DNA from: Peronospora farinosa
Taxonomy: Eukaryota > Oomycota > Peronosporomycetes > Peronosporales > Peronosporaceae
Reading direction: 5' to 3'
DNA length: 64,000 bases
Assembly (NCBI GenBank): GCA_947646735.1
Contig: CANTFK010000980.1
Coordinates: forward strand, 310,001 to 374,000
Every line of letters starts with the position of its first letter. Positions within the stretch are counted from its first letter, which is position 1. Shown here piece after piece: positions 20,416-32,004 of this stretch. Position numbers and translations under genes: made by a program. The notes below the pieces were generated by a model that was given only the letters and a program-made list of their open reading frames with translations, ran no database searches and was not told the origin of the DNA.

Positions 20416-21642
20416 GCTCTAGTCGATTGTGTGCCAATTGCGAGCGCGTGGTTTGGTATGTGGTGAAGCAAGCGTTGCTTGCGCTGTCGAGTGACAAGAA
20501 AAAAGGATAGGACCACCTATTCTGTCATCTTGTCATCTGTTCGTAGTGAGCGTGCTTGCCATAGCTAGTTGCAGTCGACGTCTATATGTAGATTGCAAAA
20601 TAGAGCATGCTGGTGAACTATACTTTGGACTGGTTTGTGTGCGAGTGAGAACATATTGTAGGTGAAAATCGCTCAGCGCCACAAGTCTCTACGTCGAAAT
20701 GCAACACATCTTCTAGCTTCAGTACAAGTTAGAGCCATGCACACATAGCCACAAGTGACAGACATAACGCTGCAAATATATGTTATCCTGGCTCATGCAT
20801 TACATACAAGGCAAACTCTCGTCCTTGTCGGCCTTAGCTTATTATCGCCCACCCACCTTCTCCTCAAGCCGTTTTTTCTTCTTGGATGCAGCATCCCGCT
20901 TACAATGTACGTCTTGTCGTAAAAAAAATTGCACGGCTGACAGACAGCTGTGTGTACAATTGAATTTGTCGTGGCTTGAAGAGAGATGAAAGCAACACCA
21001 GATGCCTACAAACGACGATTCAGTAGTTTTTTTTTCATCAAACCAAGAGTAAGAGAAACGAGCCTCGACGACGAGCGTCCGTTTGGGCCATCCGGCGTCC
21101 ACCATTACATGAATGTGGAATGTGGCAGGGGGGTGGAATAGAATCCACCCATGGTAATCCGTTACTAATGACATAGAGCCCGAACTTAGATCGGATCGGG
21201 TCTCTGTTCGTACGGCCATGGTGCTGAAGGACGACGACTTTGACGTATCACGTGTGCTAAGGTAATGATTAACGATCTTGCTGTCGCCATGAAGAGTAAG
21301 TGTGACTCGTCGGCAGACATCACGCATAGTGCGTACGGTCCGAGAGATGCAAAGGAATCTATGTGCGTACCTACGAAGGCCACCATCACTCACACTGGAT
21401 TACAATTCCTCGCACGACCTACAAATAAGCCACAGACTCGTTCGTGACTCTACTTTTAAGCTATCCATTTCTAGTGCTATTTGAATTTGTAAATGTCACT
21501 TTATCTTGAGCTAAAAGTGCCTGATAAATCTTAACGTGCAAAGTGAATGTTCATATTTCGGTGTGCGATTTATTTTCAACACGTCATTATTATCTGAAGA
21601 AAAAATTCTAGAGACTAGAGCCACTTTCGACCGTATCCAACG
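20416..21642. other. Intergenic, one doubtful minus-strand frame
   Basis: 1.2 kb between the pyrophosphatase and the epimerase. A 183-codon minus-strand frame (20842-21393) begins with GTG, not ATG, and ends in a Lys-rich tail (KRDAASKKKKRLEEKVGGR). It matches no family I know. It could contain the last exon of a small gene, but no start or splice partner is convincing. Confidence 0.4.
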
Positions 21643-22880
21643 ATGCTGCCTACACGGAACAGCCGCACTAGCCGCCCCGAGACGAGCTGGCTACTGCTAC
21701 CCAAGTTCTACGTATACCTGGGTGCACTAGCCATCTTTTCGATTGGGGCGCTCTTTGGAGGCGGCTACTACCCGACGATTGGCGGTCGCAGTGACATGGC
21801 GCCGGTTTTCCATCGCTTTGCATCCCCCAAGCCCACGGTGCTGGTCACGGGTGGCTTGGGCTTTATTGGCAGCCACGTGGTAGAGGATCTACTGGCGAAT
21901 AATTTTGAGGTTTGCAGTAGTGAATCGGATTGATTGGAACCAAAGCAAGATTAACCGTGAAAATGTGGCTGTTGCAGGTGGTTGTGTACGATGACATGAG
22001 TAATGGAAAGAACTTTAACCGCGACGCAGCAGCTGTGCTAGTCAAGGACATCACAGTGGCAGACGACTTTTCCTTCATCATCCACAAGGTGCATTGGATC
22101 AATAGGCATTAGCCTGCCTTCTTGCTCTGACTCTTTGTTCTTCAGATTGATTACGTAGTGCATTTAGCCGCTGCGATCTCAGTAGAAGAGAGTACTCGTC
22201 TCCCTGAAAAGTACGAGCGTATTAATGTCGAAGGATCGCGCAAGGTGCTCGATTGGGCTGCTAAGAATGGCGTCAAACGCGTCGTCGGTGCATCTTCCGC
22301 TGCCACGTATGGTATTCCACTGCCCGAGAACTTGCCTTTGAGCGAAGAGAGTGCCACCGGTGGCATCTGCTCGTACGCTACAACCAAGTTCCAGATGGAA
22401 AAGCTAATGCAAAAGTTCAACAAAGACTACGGTCTTCCATCGACAGCTCTGCGTTTCTTCAATGTCTATGGGCCCCGCCAGGACCCGCACTCGTCGTATA
22501 GTGGCGTTGTCTCGTGGTTCATGGAGCAAGCTAAGATCAATGGCACGCTGAAGGTGACCGGTGACGGTGCGCAATACCGCGACTTTGTGTACGTGAAGGA
22601 CGTGGCGCGTGCCATTCGCATTGCAATGCTCTTGGAAGACGATGAATTTGACGTGTTTAATGTATGCACGGGCATCAAGTCTTCCATTAAATCCGTCGCA
22701 GAGCGTATTGTGGAGAAGTTCAGATCGTCTGCTGCAATCGTGCACGTTCCCTTCCGCTCCGGCGACGTAAAGGAATCGGTATGCTCACCTGTGAAGGCAG
22801 CCAACAAGCTGGGGTTCACAGCGTCATACGACTTCTCCGATGGCATAGGCGAAACGCGTGACTGGTTCCTGTCACAATAA
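21643..22880 (+). CDS. Membrane-anchored NAD-dependent nucleotide-sugar epimerase/dehydratase
   Basis: Three exons (21643-21909, 21978-22088, 22146-22880) give 370 residues. An N-terminal membrane anchor (FYVYLGALAIFSIGALFGGGYY) marks a type II protein with a lumenal catalytic domain, as in Golgi sugar-nucleotide enzymes. The extended short-chain dehydrogenase fold shows the NAD site TVLVTGGLGFIGSH, VVHLAAAISVEES, and the catalytic SSAATYG with YATTK (Ser, Tyr, Lys). ALRFFNVYGPRQDP and GDGAQYRDFVYVKDVA are typical of UDP-glucose or UDP-glucuronate 4-epimerases and related decarboxylases. Sequence alone does not fix the substrate. A role in precursor supply for wall or glycoprotein sugars is likely. 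Confidence 0.87.
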
Positions 22881-23520
22881 GTATCGCAAGCAACCTCATG
22901 TGTCCTACCTAAGACAACCCTCGCCCAAGAAACAGCGACGATTCCATTCAGACAATATGCAAATGCACAACCCAATTACAACGAACAATATTTAACTCCC
23001 TGAGACCGTCCACCAAGCAACAATACGAGCCGCCTCAGTTCAGATAGTAGTGCAAATGTTGATTTTTCTATATCGCTCTGTGGGTCCCCCCCCCCATCTC
23101 AACCGTCTAACAAATGAACGATCGTCAAACGTACGTGACCATCATTGTTGTGTACTCGAAAAGAATACCCAAAGCACGTGACGGAAAAAGGTCCCGGACT
23201 TCAAGATCGGGCACAAGAGACTCTAGGGCTCAGGCATAAAGAGACGCCTGTATTCAATGACCCAATTTCTGAACTCAGTAGCCGCAGTATTGCATAACGG
23301 CCACGCCTTGGCCTTTCTGCGCTCGTCTGCGGAGAGGCGGGCGCATCCCTCTATAGAAGAAACGGTCTTTACACTTAGTCGCCCCTTCGCTACCAACTTT
23401 TGTCATGTGTACGCACGCACCACAAAAACTTTAGCCACGGAGTAAACATTGTTTATTCCTTACAATTATTACTACTTTTGCTCCAGACTATTCAGACCCG
23501 AGTCCCTCTCCTCTATCTAC
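22881..23520. other. Intergenic, no gene recognised
   Basis: About 640 bp between the epimerase and the GPCR-PIPK gene. It contains a C10 run near 23087-23096 and CT-rich stretches just before 23521, as expected of a promoter and leader. I see no gene. Confidence 0.45.
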
Positions 23521-25950
23521 ATGAAGTCTAACGAAACTTACGTACTTGCCTATGTGCGACCGGACTCGCTGTCCACGCAGACGGGTGCTTTCATTTCAGT
23601 GATCAGCTGCTCGATCATCGTGCTCTCTTTTCTGTGGAAACACAAGTGCCGTCATCCGAATCCAATTATTTACTGGAAATCTGTCGTTGATTTGCTCTAT
23701 GCTCTGCGCTTTCAATTCACTTGGGATGTCTATATGAATCCACTGGGCTGCCGCGCACTCGCCACGTTTACGCAATTCTGCACATTCTCGTCCGAGTGCT
23801 GGTTCCTTAGTATGTCATTCAGTCTGTATCAATGCTCCACGAACCCCTTTACAAATCTGAGACAAAATTTGCAATGGTACCATGCTTTCTCGTGGGGGTT
23901 GGGGGCCTTTTTTGCTGCTTTGCTATGGACTTCAAGTGTCGAGTTTGACCCGACGATTCACCCGTCCTGCTTTGTTGACGAGACAGTTGAAAATGAACTT
24001 CTTATGTATTACGTTGTGGTTATTCTTGCAGTTCTTTGGGCAGTGGTCTTTGCTGTTCTGGAGACACAGACTCATCCATTTAAAGGCATGAAGGAGGCGT
24101 TGGAAGCCAAGAAGGATGTAATACGCAGCGCTCGGATCTTTACGGTGGCTTACATTATCTACCAGATCGTCCTCATTTCGTTCTGGATTGCAGACGTGCT
24201 GTTTCTTAGCAATTACCCACATGCCCTCCAACGAGTACGTGACGCATCTTCTTTCCTCCAAGCAGCCAAGGGTTTAATCGACTTGGTCATTTGGGTGGCT
24301 ATTAACGGACCCCCGCAAGTAGACTGCCGAGCTGGCCGATTGCGTGAAACCTTTGATACTGATCGATACAGCGATGTGAACATTGATCTTCAGCCACAAC
24401 TTAATGTTGCGCTGCGGAAGGAGGTGCTTCATTTTACGACGAGAGGGATTGTAGCAGCTTCGTCAAATACTCCAATGGTCACTGAAGGCCGACGTGTGGT
24501 CCACCTTCGCTTGCACGAATTGGGCATGACTGTGTGTTTTGACGACTACAGCCCGTCCTGTTTTCGCGATATTCGACACGGTTTTGGCATTAATGAGACG
24601 CTGTATAGGAAAGCGTTCTTGACGACGTGTCACGAAAGGCTTGAGTCTGGTGGGTCTAGTGGTGCCTTCATGTTTTACACCGCCGACTACTCTTTCTTGG
24701 TAAAATCAGTGACAACAAGCGAACGCAACGTGCTGTTAAATATGCTACCGGCTTACATTCTATACATGAAGCAGAACCCAAACTCACACTTGACACGGTT
24801 CTACGGTTGTCACTCCATCGAGATGTACGGTCAAGTATTTAGTTTCGTGGTCATGGGGAACGTCATTGGTCGTACAAGTATGCACCAATTCTTCGACATC
24901 AAGGGATCGTGGGTCAATCGCAATGCAAAGGTACGATAAAATTCTTGCTTATCGTCGATTCGATTTGATCTAATTGTGTTATGTTGATAACAATTGCAGC
25001 CGATTCCTCCGGGAAAAACTGTCATTTGTACGTACTGTAGTAACGCTTTCCCGTATGGTACGACTGAAAGCTGCGAGTATAGCATCCGTGGTATTCATCT
25101 GCCCCACATTGTGTTGAAAGACAACGACTTCCATCGTAAAATGCGAGTAGAAGCAGAGACAGGTAATTTTGCGGTTATGGTTACTTCCGGATATCGCTAC
25201 GCGGGATTGCTAAGATTTACTTATGACATTTGCATGTTTGCAGCTGAGGCACTAGTGCGTCAACTTGAAAGTGACAGTAACTTCTTGAGAGAGCAAGGCA
25301 TTATGGACTACAGCTTGATGTTGAGTGTACACAATACAAAATACGTGGTGGAACACTCTACAATGGATAAAAAGGTGCAGTCTCCGACAAAACGCAAGGT
25401 GACCTACCCAGTATGCCATCCCTACAGCAATTCTTTGTCGATCGCCACGGATGGCGTGCGTCCGGCACAAGATCCCAGGGACGAGGACCTGGACGAAGTT
25501 GAGTCTGGGAACCGGAGAAAGTTCAACAGGAGCTGTCGCTATTCAGTAGTAAACCTGATTGAGGAAAGTGATGCTATCGTTCAGGCTGATACACCACTCC
25601 TCCATGCCAACAGCTCTGTTCGACGCTATAACTCGGTGTCGTACGGCTCGCCTGAAGTAAAGTCCCGTTTGAATGACGATTCTAAGTGGATTGGCATCAG
25701 GACTCTAGAAATGCACGGATACCAGGCATCGGTAGTCGTTGGCCCGGATTGCTACACACTTGGAGTGGTAGACATGCTACAAACCTGGACGTGGAGAAAG
25801 CGACTGGAGCGTTTCTGGAAGACGCTTGTGCTGCGTCATGATCACTTGGGAATTTCAGCTGCTCCACCCAAACTTTACGCCAAGCGTTTCCAGAGAAAAA
25901 TGCGCGACATCTTGATGGTATCGTCGGCAACAGTTAGTATGGACTCTTAA
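23521..25950 (+). CDS. GPCR fused to phosphatidylinositol-phosphate kinase (GPCR-PIPK)
   Basis: Two exons (23521-24930, 25000-25950) encode 786 residues. Residues about 15-280 are a seven-helix receptor module (TGAFISVISCSIIVLSFLW to LQAAKGLIDLVIWVAINGPP), of the Dictyostelium RpkA/cAR-like type. The PIP-kinase catalytic domain follows: FDIKGSWVNRNAK (458-470), VLKDNDFH (508-515), the catalytic IMDYSLMLSVH (571-581) and a C-terminal IRTLEMHGYQASVVVGPDCY to LGVVDMLQTWTWRKRLE segment, where the DFG-like Asp lies in VVDML. A low-complexity insert of about 100 residues sits between them. Such fusions are a known hallmark of oomycetes and Dictyostelium. They are thought to couple an extracellular signal directly to PIP2 synthesis. 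The ligand is unknown. Confidence 0.95.
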
Positions 25951-26320
25951 CTAGAATAACGGCACGGGGTGTCGATCGATCGATAGACTTATGTAATGTG
26001 GAATAATAGAAATGCAAAATAAGGTCATTTGCCGACCTGTGCGCTATTTCCGTGCGCTATTTTCCGATCAAAGCACAATGACTCCGTGATATCTCATGTC
26101 GTACTTCTGAAGCCTTTGAAAACAGGAAAGAAAGATAGGTGATGAGGTTGTAGTCAAGCTCAATCATCTCGTTCGTACATGAAGAACCATCGACGAGCAT
26201 AATTAGCGACCACTAATCGCTGCAAAAATAAAGTACCTTATCGTAACATACTTGGTCGTTTCGTAAAACAATCGACTTGAAGAGGTTTTTAATCAGTGCG
26301 AATATCAATCTGAGAAAAGC
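25951..26320. other. Intergenic, no gene recognised
   Basis: 370 bp between two genes on the same strand, with no motif beyond a short gatcgatcgatag stretch near 25976. It probably holds the 3' end of the receptor gene and the promoter of the TLDc gene. Confidence 0.45.
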
Positions 26321-28059
26321 ATGGGAAACTCTACGAGCAGCACCGCCAGAGTCGAGTGGAAGGGACCATTTAGCGATAAAGTACGACTTTTATGCTGTCA
26401 TCAGATGACGGTGATTATGTCTAATCTATCTATTGATACTATGCTAGGAATACGAATGTCTGAGGACGAAATATAACGAAACCATCGCGTTGGAATTGTC
26501 GAAAGCAGCGGCATCAGCCAATTTACAGGTACAATATCAATGGGATTGTCTTAATGGATCACGTTTTAGGTAAAAATTGTTGTTTATGATGCTATTACAG
26601 ATGTGGTTAGAGTTGCCGCTTCCTGCTACAGCGCCAAAAGAGTTGATTGCTTCGTGTCGTCGTCTGGGTTCTGCTTTTTATCAGTTGTGTCTGAAGACAG
26701 AGGAAAGTGGAGAATCGAATGGAATGTTACAGATGAAGAACTTTGCACAAGGAGGTGAGAGACCAGTATTGGGTGTATGTGCCTGTCCGTACTTGTTAAT
26801 GTCTCATTCAATTCGCATCTTCTCTCTCTTTCTCTTCTTTATGCAGTGGCGCAATGTGTTCGAGCATCGTCGCAGTCAATCTGTCGGTCACTGTTTCGAC
26901 TGTTTGCAGAAAATGCTCAAGCTAATGAAATGACAGAGCAAGAGTTGAGTCAAATGCTGTTTGCCTGCTTACTTATGGCCGAAGGCGAAGAAGTTGAAGA
27001 TGCAGATCGTGTAGCACACGTGGCAAACGCTCTTGCTCGTGGTGTTATGCCAGCAGCTATAGGATCTACTCACGTGACGAGTGATGATTTTGTTCGATGG
27101 ATTGGAGCTCAGTTCCCTCTTTTCTACACGATTTTTATGTCGTGGATGGCGCGCAAGAGTTTCGAATCACTGACTAAGTCGTCGTATGAAATGCCTCGAT
27201 TGTCCCACAAAAGCGCCATTTTGGCCAGGTGAGTTGGCCGCTCGTAAGACTGCACTCCTGCCTTTAGATTAAAGTTCACAGATGCTAACAGTGCGCATAT
27301 ATTATGAGACAGATCCCATTTTGTGGCGTTGTCCACAGTCACCACATCACTGCAGACATCGCTCAGTCGCCTGTACACGAGTGCACAGGATGGTTTAAGT
27401 TTTAACCGTCTCAGCTACCACATCTTAGGATACTCAGGGCCAACGTTGACTGTGATCCAGGAAGCCGAAGGAGGTAAGTGTTTTGTCGATTCGTTTCTGC
27501 ATCTTTGTGTTTCTGGTACTTAGTGATCGTTTTGGTCGGTCTAGCTGTGTTTGGTATGTATTGTGATACCGAGTGGAAGGAATCAAGCCGCTACTATGGA
27601 GGCAATGGATGTTTTCTTTTTCGAATGGAGCCAGAGATTAGTATTTATCGAGTGTCTACGAGCGGCTCCAACGAAAACTACATGTACTTGAACTCAAAGG
27701 GTTTTGCGCTTCCACGTGGACTCGGCATCGGGGGATCGACCGAGAAGTTTCGGCTATTTCTGAGCGAAGATCTAGACGAGCACAGCTACACAACTCCGAA
27801 GTGCTTGTCTTTCGAACCGGGTCGTCTGTCGTCCAGCGAGCAATTTATGATTGATGCCATCGAGGTGTGGGGCTGTGGTGGGGCACAAGGTGCGCTTAAC
27901 CAGAAAGCGCACCGTCAGGAGACGGCTAACCTGATCAATCGGGCGAGAAAAGTGGACAAGGCCCAGTTTGTTGGAAATGACTTTGACAAAGAAATGTTTT
28001 TGGGAAAGACGTTTGGCCACGGGACGGACAGAGCTCGCGTCGCCGATGACGAGCAATAA
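26321..28059 (+). CDS. N-myristoylated TLDc-domain protein (MEAK7/TLDC1-like)
   Basis: Six exons (26321-26380, 26448-26528, 26601-26754, 26847-27228, 27313-27473, 27524-28059) give 457 residues. The start MGNSTSS fits N-myristoylation. The middle (about 90-220) is helical and EF-hand-like in spacing (ENAQANEMTEQELSQMLFACLL). The C-terminal TLDc domain runs from SHFVALSTVTTSLQTSLSRLY through GVIVLVGLAVFGMYCDTEWK, GGNGCFLFRMEP and FALPRGLGIGG to FEPGRLSSSEQFMIDAIEVWGCGG. This order matches the MEAK7/EAK-7 family, which is membrane-linked and tied to mTOR and V-ATPase at lysosomes in animals. The role in oomycet es is inferred. It converges with the AMBRA1-like gene. Confidence 0.82.
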
Positions 28060-28192
28060 GACCAAGACTAGTTGCGCACTCAAACAAAACCTGAAGAGCT
28101 AGTCACTTAATTATACACATGGAAACGTTTCTACATATGCGTTTTCTTCAAACTTCCAGCTGGCGTGACATAGAGTTATGAAATCACGAGAA

Positions 28193-30831
28193 TTACTCGA
28201 TCATATCAGCGTCCTCATCTTCGTTTTCCTCACCGTCACCTTCCTCCTCGTCACCATCCATATCTTCTTCATCATCATCGGCACCTTCCTCGTCTTCGTC
28301 TTCGTCATCATCCTCCTCGTCGCCTTCCTCACCCAAGTCAGCGTCTTCATCATCGTCATTTTCGTCGTCACCATCAACATTCTGATCATAATGACAGCGA
28401 CGTGGACCATCTAATACGTTGCAATTTTCTTCGTCGTAGAAGTCACCACGAAAGGTATTACAGACTCGAAGCTTGCCCTGCTTGGTTCCATACAGGAAAC
28501 CGCCACCGCATATCGGACTGAATAGCGCAATATTTACATCGTCCATTGCGCTCTCTACGTGCGATAGCAGCGCCATGTCTTCCCACCGATAAATACGAGT
28601 CACACGATGAACAGGGAACTCCGTCTCACTAGCAAAAGCAAACACAGGACATCAGCATTCAGCAGAATCGGCAGTTGAGATGCTTAGCACACCAACTCAC
28701 CGTTGTATACGATCTCGAACACCGTAACCGAGCAGTACGTACGCTGACGTTGGCGAGATTTTTACCGAAGTAACGCCACCCGCCGTAGTCTCAGCTAAAT
28801 GGCAAGTCTGGATGACACGACCAAGCTGTTCCGGATCGAGGGATATCAGTGCTAGCCAAGTTGACTGATTCTCGGACGACAATTGCCCCCGACGGTTGCG
28901 CTGGTTCCTAGTGAACCGTGTCCGGCTAAGCGCGATATTGGGTCGGATCTGCGAATATCTATGTTGGGGGACAGCTGCGGGAGCTGCTGTGCTTCGTGCT
29001 GGCATAAGTGTAGTAGTATAGCGCTGGATGCTATGCGGTGGATGTAGCCGAGGTCTCACTCGTCGTATTTGCTGGTTCATGTACTGATCCATGGTAAGAG
29101 ATAAATCTGCAGCTGCTGACTGTAGTGCTGCCAGCATATTCGGGGCACCCGTATGCAGGCCAGAAATGGGCACAAGCCGTGGTGGCGGGGGATGAATCGG
29201 AAAAGACAACGGCATTGTCGCTGGTAGTGCCTGCGAGGCAACGAAAGTCCCTCGTGTTGTGCGTGATACAGCACCAGATGAAGAGCTGCTTTCATTCGAC
29301 GCAGTAGCTTGCGGGTTTGCTACAGATACGTCGTTCACATCTTCACTAGGACTTGTAGCACCACCACCTGTCACCTCTTGTGTTGCTGGTACAGAAGAAA
29401 GAATGGTTTCCAAATCTGTCGTAGCTTCGTTTTCTGCTTCCATCTCCACCTCTTTTTCAGCTTGTCGCAGTGAAAAGTCAGCACATATCGCCAAGTACTG
29501 CCCACAGCGCGAAATGTCAAAGCCGCCGTCATTGTAGATGAGAGCGTGCGAAAGAATGACGCGACTGTTATTCATCGCTTTCTTCGTCAGTAAAGGCTCG
29601 GGTGATAATGCCCATGACGGATCAAAGTCCCACATAGTCAATGTTACAGTAAGATCAGAAGGTGGGGCTTGGCCTTGTGGTCGCTGAACAAGTGACAAGA
29701 GAGTAATCACATTACCGATCCAGATGTAATACAAGAGTATGGTTGCATGCTACTTACCACATAGCGCTCATTAGCTTCGCCAACCATAATTTTAGACGGA
29801 TCCGGCAAAAATGTAACGGAGCGTAACGTTTGGTAGCTAAACATCGCAATGCGTGGGCATGTGTGCTGCAACCCAGAACAAAGTGTGTCAGTCAGTCTTT
29901 TGAGTTCACACCACGGCCCCCCAAAAAAGCCAAGCTTGCTCACCTGATAGTCCCACGTGTACACGCACGTTCCACTAGCAATTGCTAAAATGTCGCCAGA
30001 TGGGTGAAAGGAAATTGAGATGATAGCATGGCGAAGCGTAGAAACATAGAGACAGCGGCCAGTCTCAATATCCCAAAACCTACACAAGCGCAAAAGAGAC
30101 AACGCCGAGTCAGCTACATGTCGTTGGAGTCCATGACTCGCTTTCACATACCGAACTTGAAATCCTAGACATCCCGACGCCACGTAGCGTGGATCCGTGG
30201 GGTGGAACTTGACACTCCACGGAGTGCGCGGATGGCCTACCAGTGTCTACATGACACATACAAGACTTGCATCAGTTTTTCATCCCATCAGCAATGTGTC
30301 GTCCCATTTCAAGTACCCACCTGAATGACTTTTCCCGTTTCAATACAAACAATCTTGACTGTATGATCTCCATGTGTCGAAGCAAACGTTTTCCTGCATC
30401 ACACACAATACCCACTCAGTCTTTATATGTCCGTTTTCCAGCTTTTTCAGAATAGACTACACACCCATCCGGACTAATTGCAATAGAAATTGTAGACTTG
30501 GTCGTCTGTGGTAGTTCAAAATATCGACTTTGATGCTGTACCAATTGCAAATGCACACGAACTCGTCAGTATTCGTCCTGTTTTTCAATTTGCGTCTCTA
30601 CACTTCCGTCCTTTACGTCCGCACCTTAAAAGCACTTTCACTCTCAGCCCAAAAATGTTCTTCTCGATCTTCTCCAACTGATCGTACGGGTTTTTGCCGT
30701 CTAGCGCCACCAAATTCTCGACGAAGTAAAATACTAGCAATGTTTTGCTGGTTCTTGGCGTGACGAAAAGAGTTGGGTACACCCGGTGGATTCATATCCG
30801 CAGCAGCTCGCTGCCAGACTTTCAAGTCCAT
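28193..30831 (-). CDS. AMBRA1-like WD40 protein
   Basis: Eight exons on the minus strand (30831-30625, 30535-30465, 30393-30321, 30246-30152, 30079-29944, 29865-29758, 29683-28701, 28628-28193) give 702 residues. The N-terminal WD repeats read TISIAISPDGKTFASTHGD, VGHPRTPWSVKFHP with ASGCLGFQVRFWD, and ISISFHPSGDILAIASG. The GH-RTPW-V-FHPT and ASGCLDG-V-IWD signatures are those of AMBRA1. A disordered middle of about 200 residues precedes the second half of the propeller (NDGGFDISRCGQYLA, VTSVKISPTSAYVLLGYGVRDR, GGGFLYGTKQGKLRV). The protein ends in about 55 mostly Asp/Glu residues (28200-28370). AMBRA1 is a CRL4 substrate receptor (DCAF3) and autophagy regulator in animals; that role here is inferred. 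Confidence 0.78.
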
Positions 30832-30857
30832 AGAGAAAACAAGTAGTGACCTAAATG

Positions 30858-30901
<44 letters not shown>

Positions 30902-32004
30902 CACACAGACATGAAGACTTCAAGTAAGGGGGAGTTTCAAGACGGTAGAGACGACAACTTCCTATTGCTTTTTGGAGCTAAAAAGAAAGCGTGAATGAAG
31001 GAAGAGACAAGAGACAAAATGTACCTTATTTACAATCAAGACGAGACGAGACGTTCCCGTACTGAGATCAAGTGAGTTCCTTCCTTGTCTAAGTCTTGAG
31101 CTTAACAAGTTTTTCTTGATCAATCGCTTTTTGAAACCGGGAGATTGGCTGCTATCACATAATGTCGATAGGTCTATCTACCGCCAGATGGTAACGCCAA
31201 CTCTTTCACAGACAGTAAGTGGAATGTTGTCTGAATGTAAACACTTATAGCGGTACAAAGTCGCAGGGTTTTTTGTTTACTTGCCTTGTATAACAAATGG
31301 TCAGCCAAGCGCATGTAACTCAGTGACCAATCGGTGGACGCCAAAAAAAAGGATCGACCATCGGTAAAAGTCCGGCATACTAAAAAAAAGTATATATAAA
31401 ATTATATTAAAGTACGACTATGATGTACTATTTAAGTGATAATATACACAGCGAGATTCTCTTAGACTTCAAGTTCTATTCTACGATAGCTCCGACTATA
31501 AGGTAACAACATACATCGGCAAGTTGTTGCATGAAAGAATGAAAATGATGACATAGTCGCTTGTTAGTTTCTAGCGGTTTTACTTATGCCAAATGAAAGA
31601 TACAAAGATGAAGATTTGCCGCATCGAAGTTCAGTTCTTTGACTTCAATGACAGTGTCATACTCAAAACGAATAGAAATAATAAACGATAACCTGTCGGA
31701 TCCAAGTGTTCAGAAAAAGCGTAACTGTAAACGTTTAGGTACAAAATGAACTGTGAATTCTTATTTTCTTCGTAACCACGTGTTTATTTCTATCTATAAC
31801 TTCGTTTTCGACTATGTACTGTACTTTATTTTTCTTCATATGTTGGTCCTTTCACATAATAACTTGACCTGACGTAACCACCTCGTATCACTTGCCCAGA
31901 TAATACTCATCCCTTGTTGTCTTCAACTCGAACCGAAAGATTCAATTATTTGTACTACCAATAGAGAGAAAGAGAGAGAGAGAGATAGTTAACGTGGCAG
32001 TCTC
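30832..32004. other. Divergent intergenic region with GA repeats
   Basis: 1.2 kb between divergent genes. There is a (GA)n tract at about 30870-30899 beside the AMBRA1-like start, and another GA-rich run at about 31963-31986 beside the nucleotidyltransferase start. The middle is AT-rich (for example 31380-31430). No gene was found. Confidence 0.55.

Noticed and set aside
23449..23520. Longer N-terminus for the GPCR-PIPK
   Set aside because: The extra codons begin with TTG and add no conserved residues; the first ATG is at 23521.
28197..28414. Plus-strand hydrophobic open frame
   Set aside because: It is the antisense shadow of the Asp/Glu repeat at the end of the AMBRA1-like gene.
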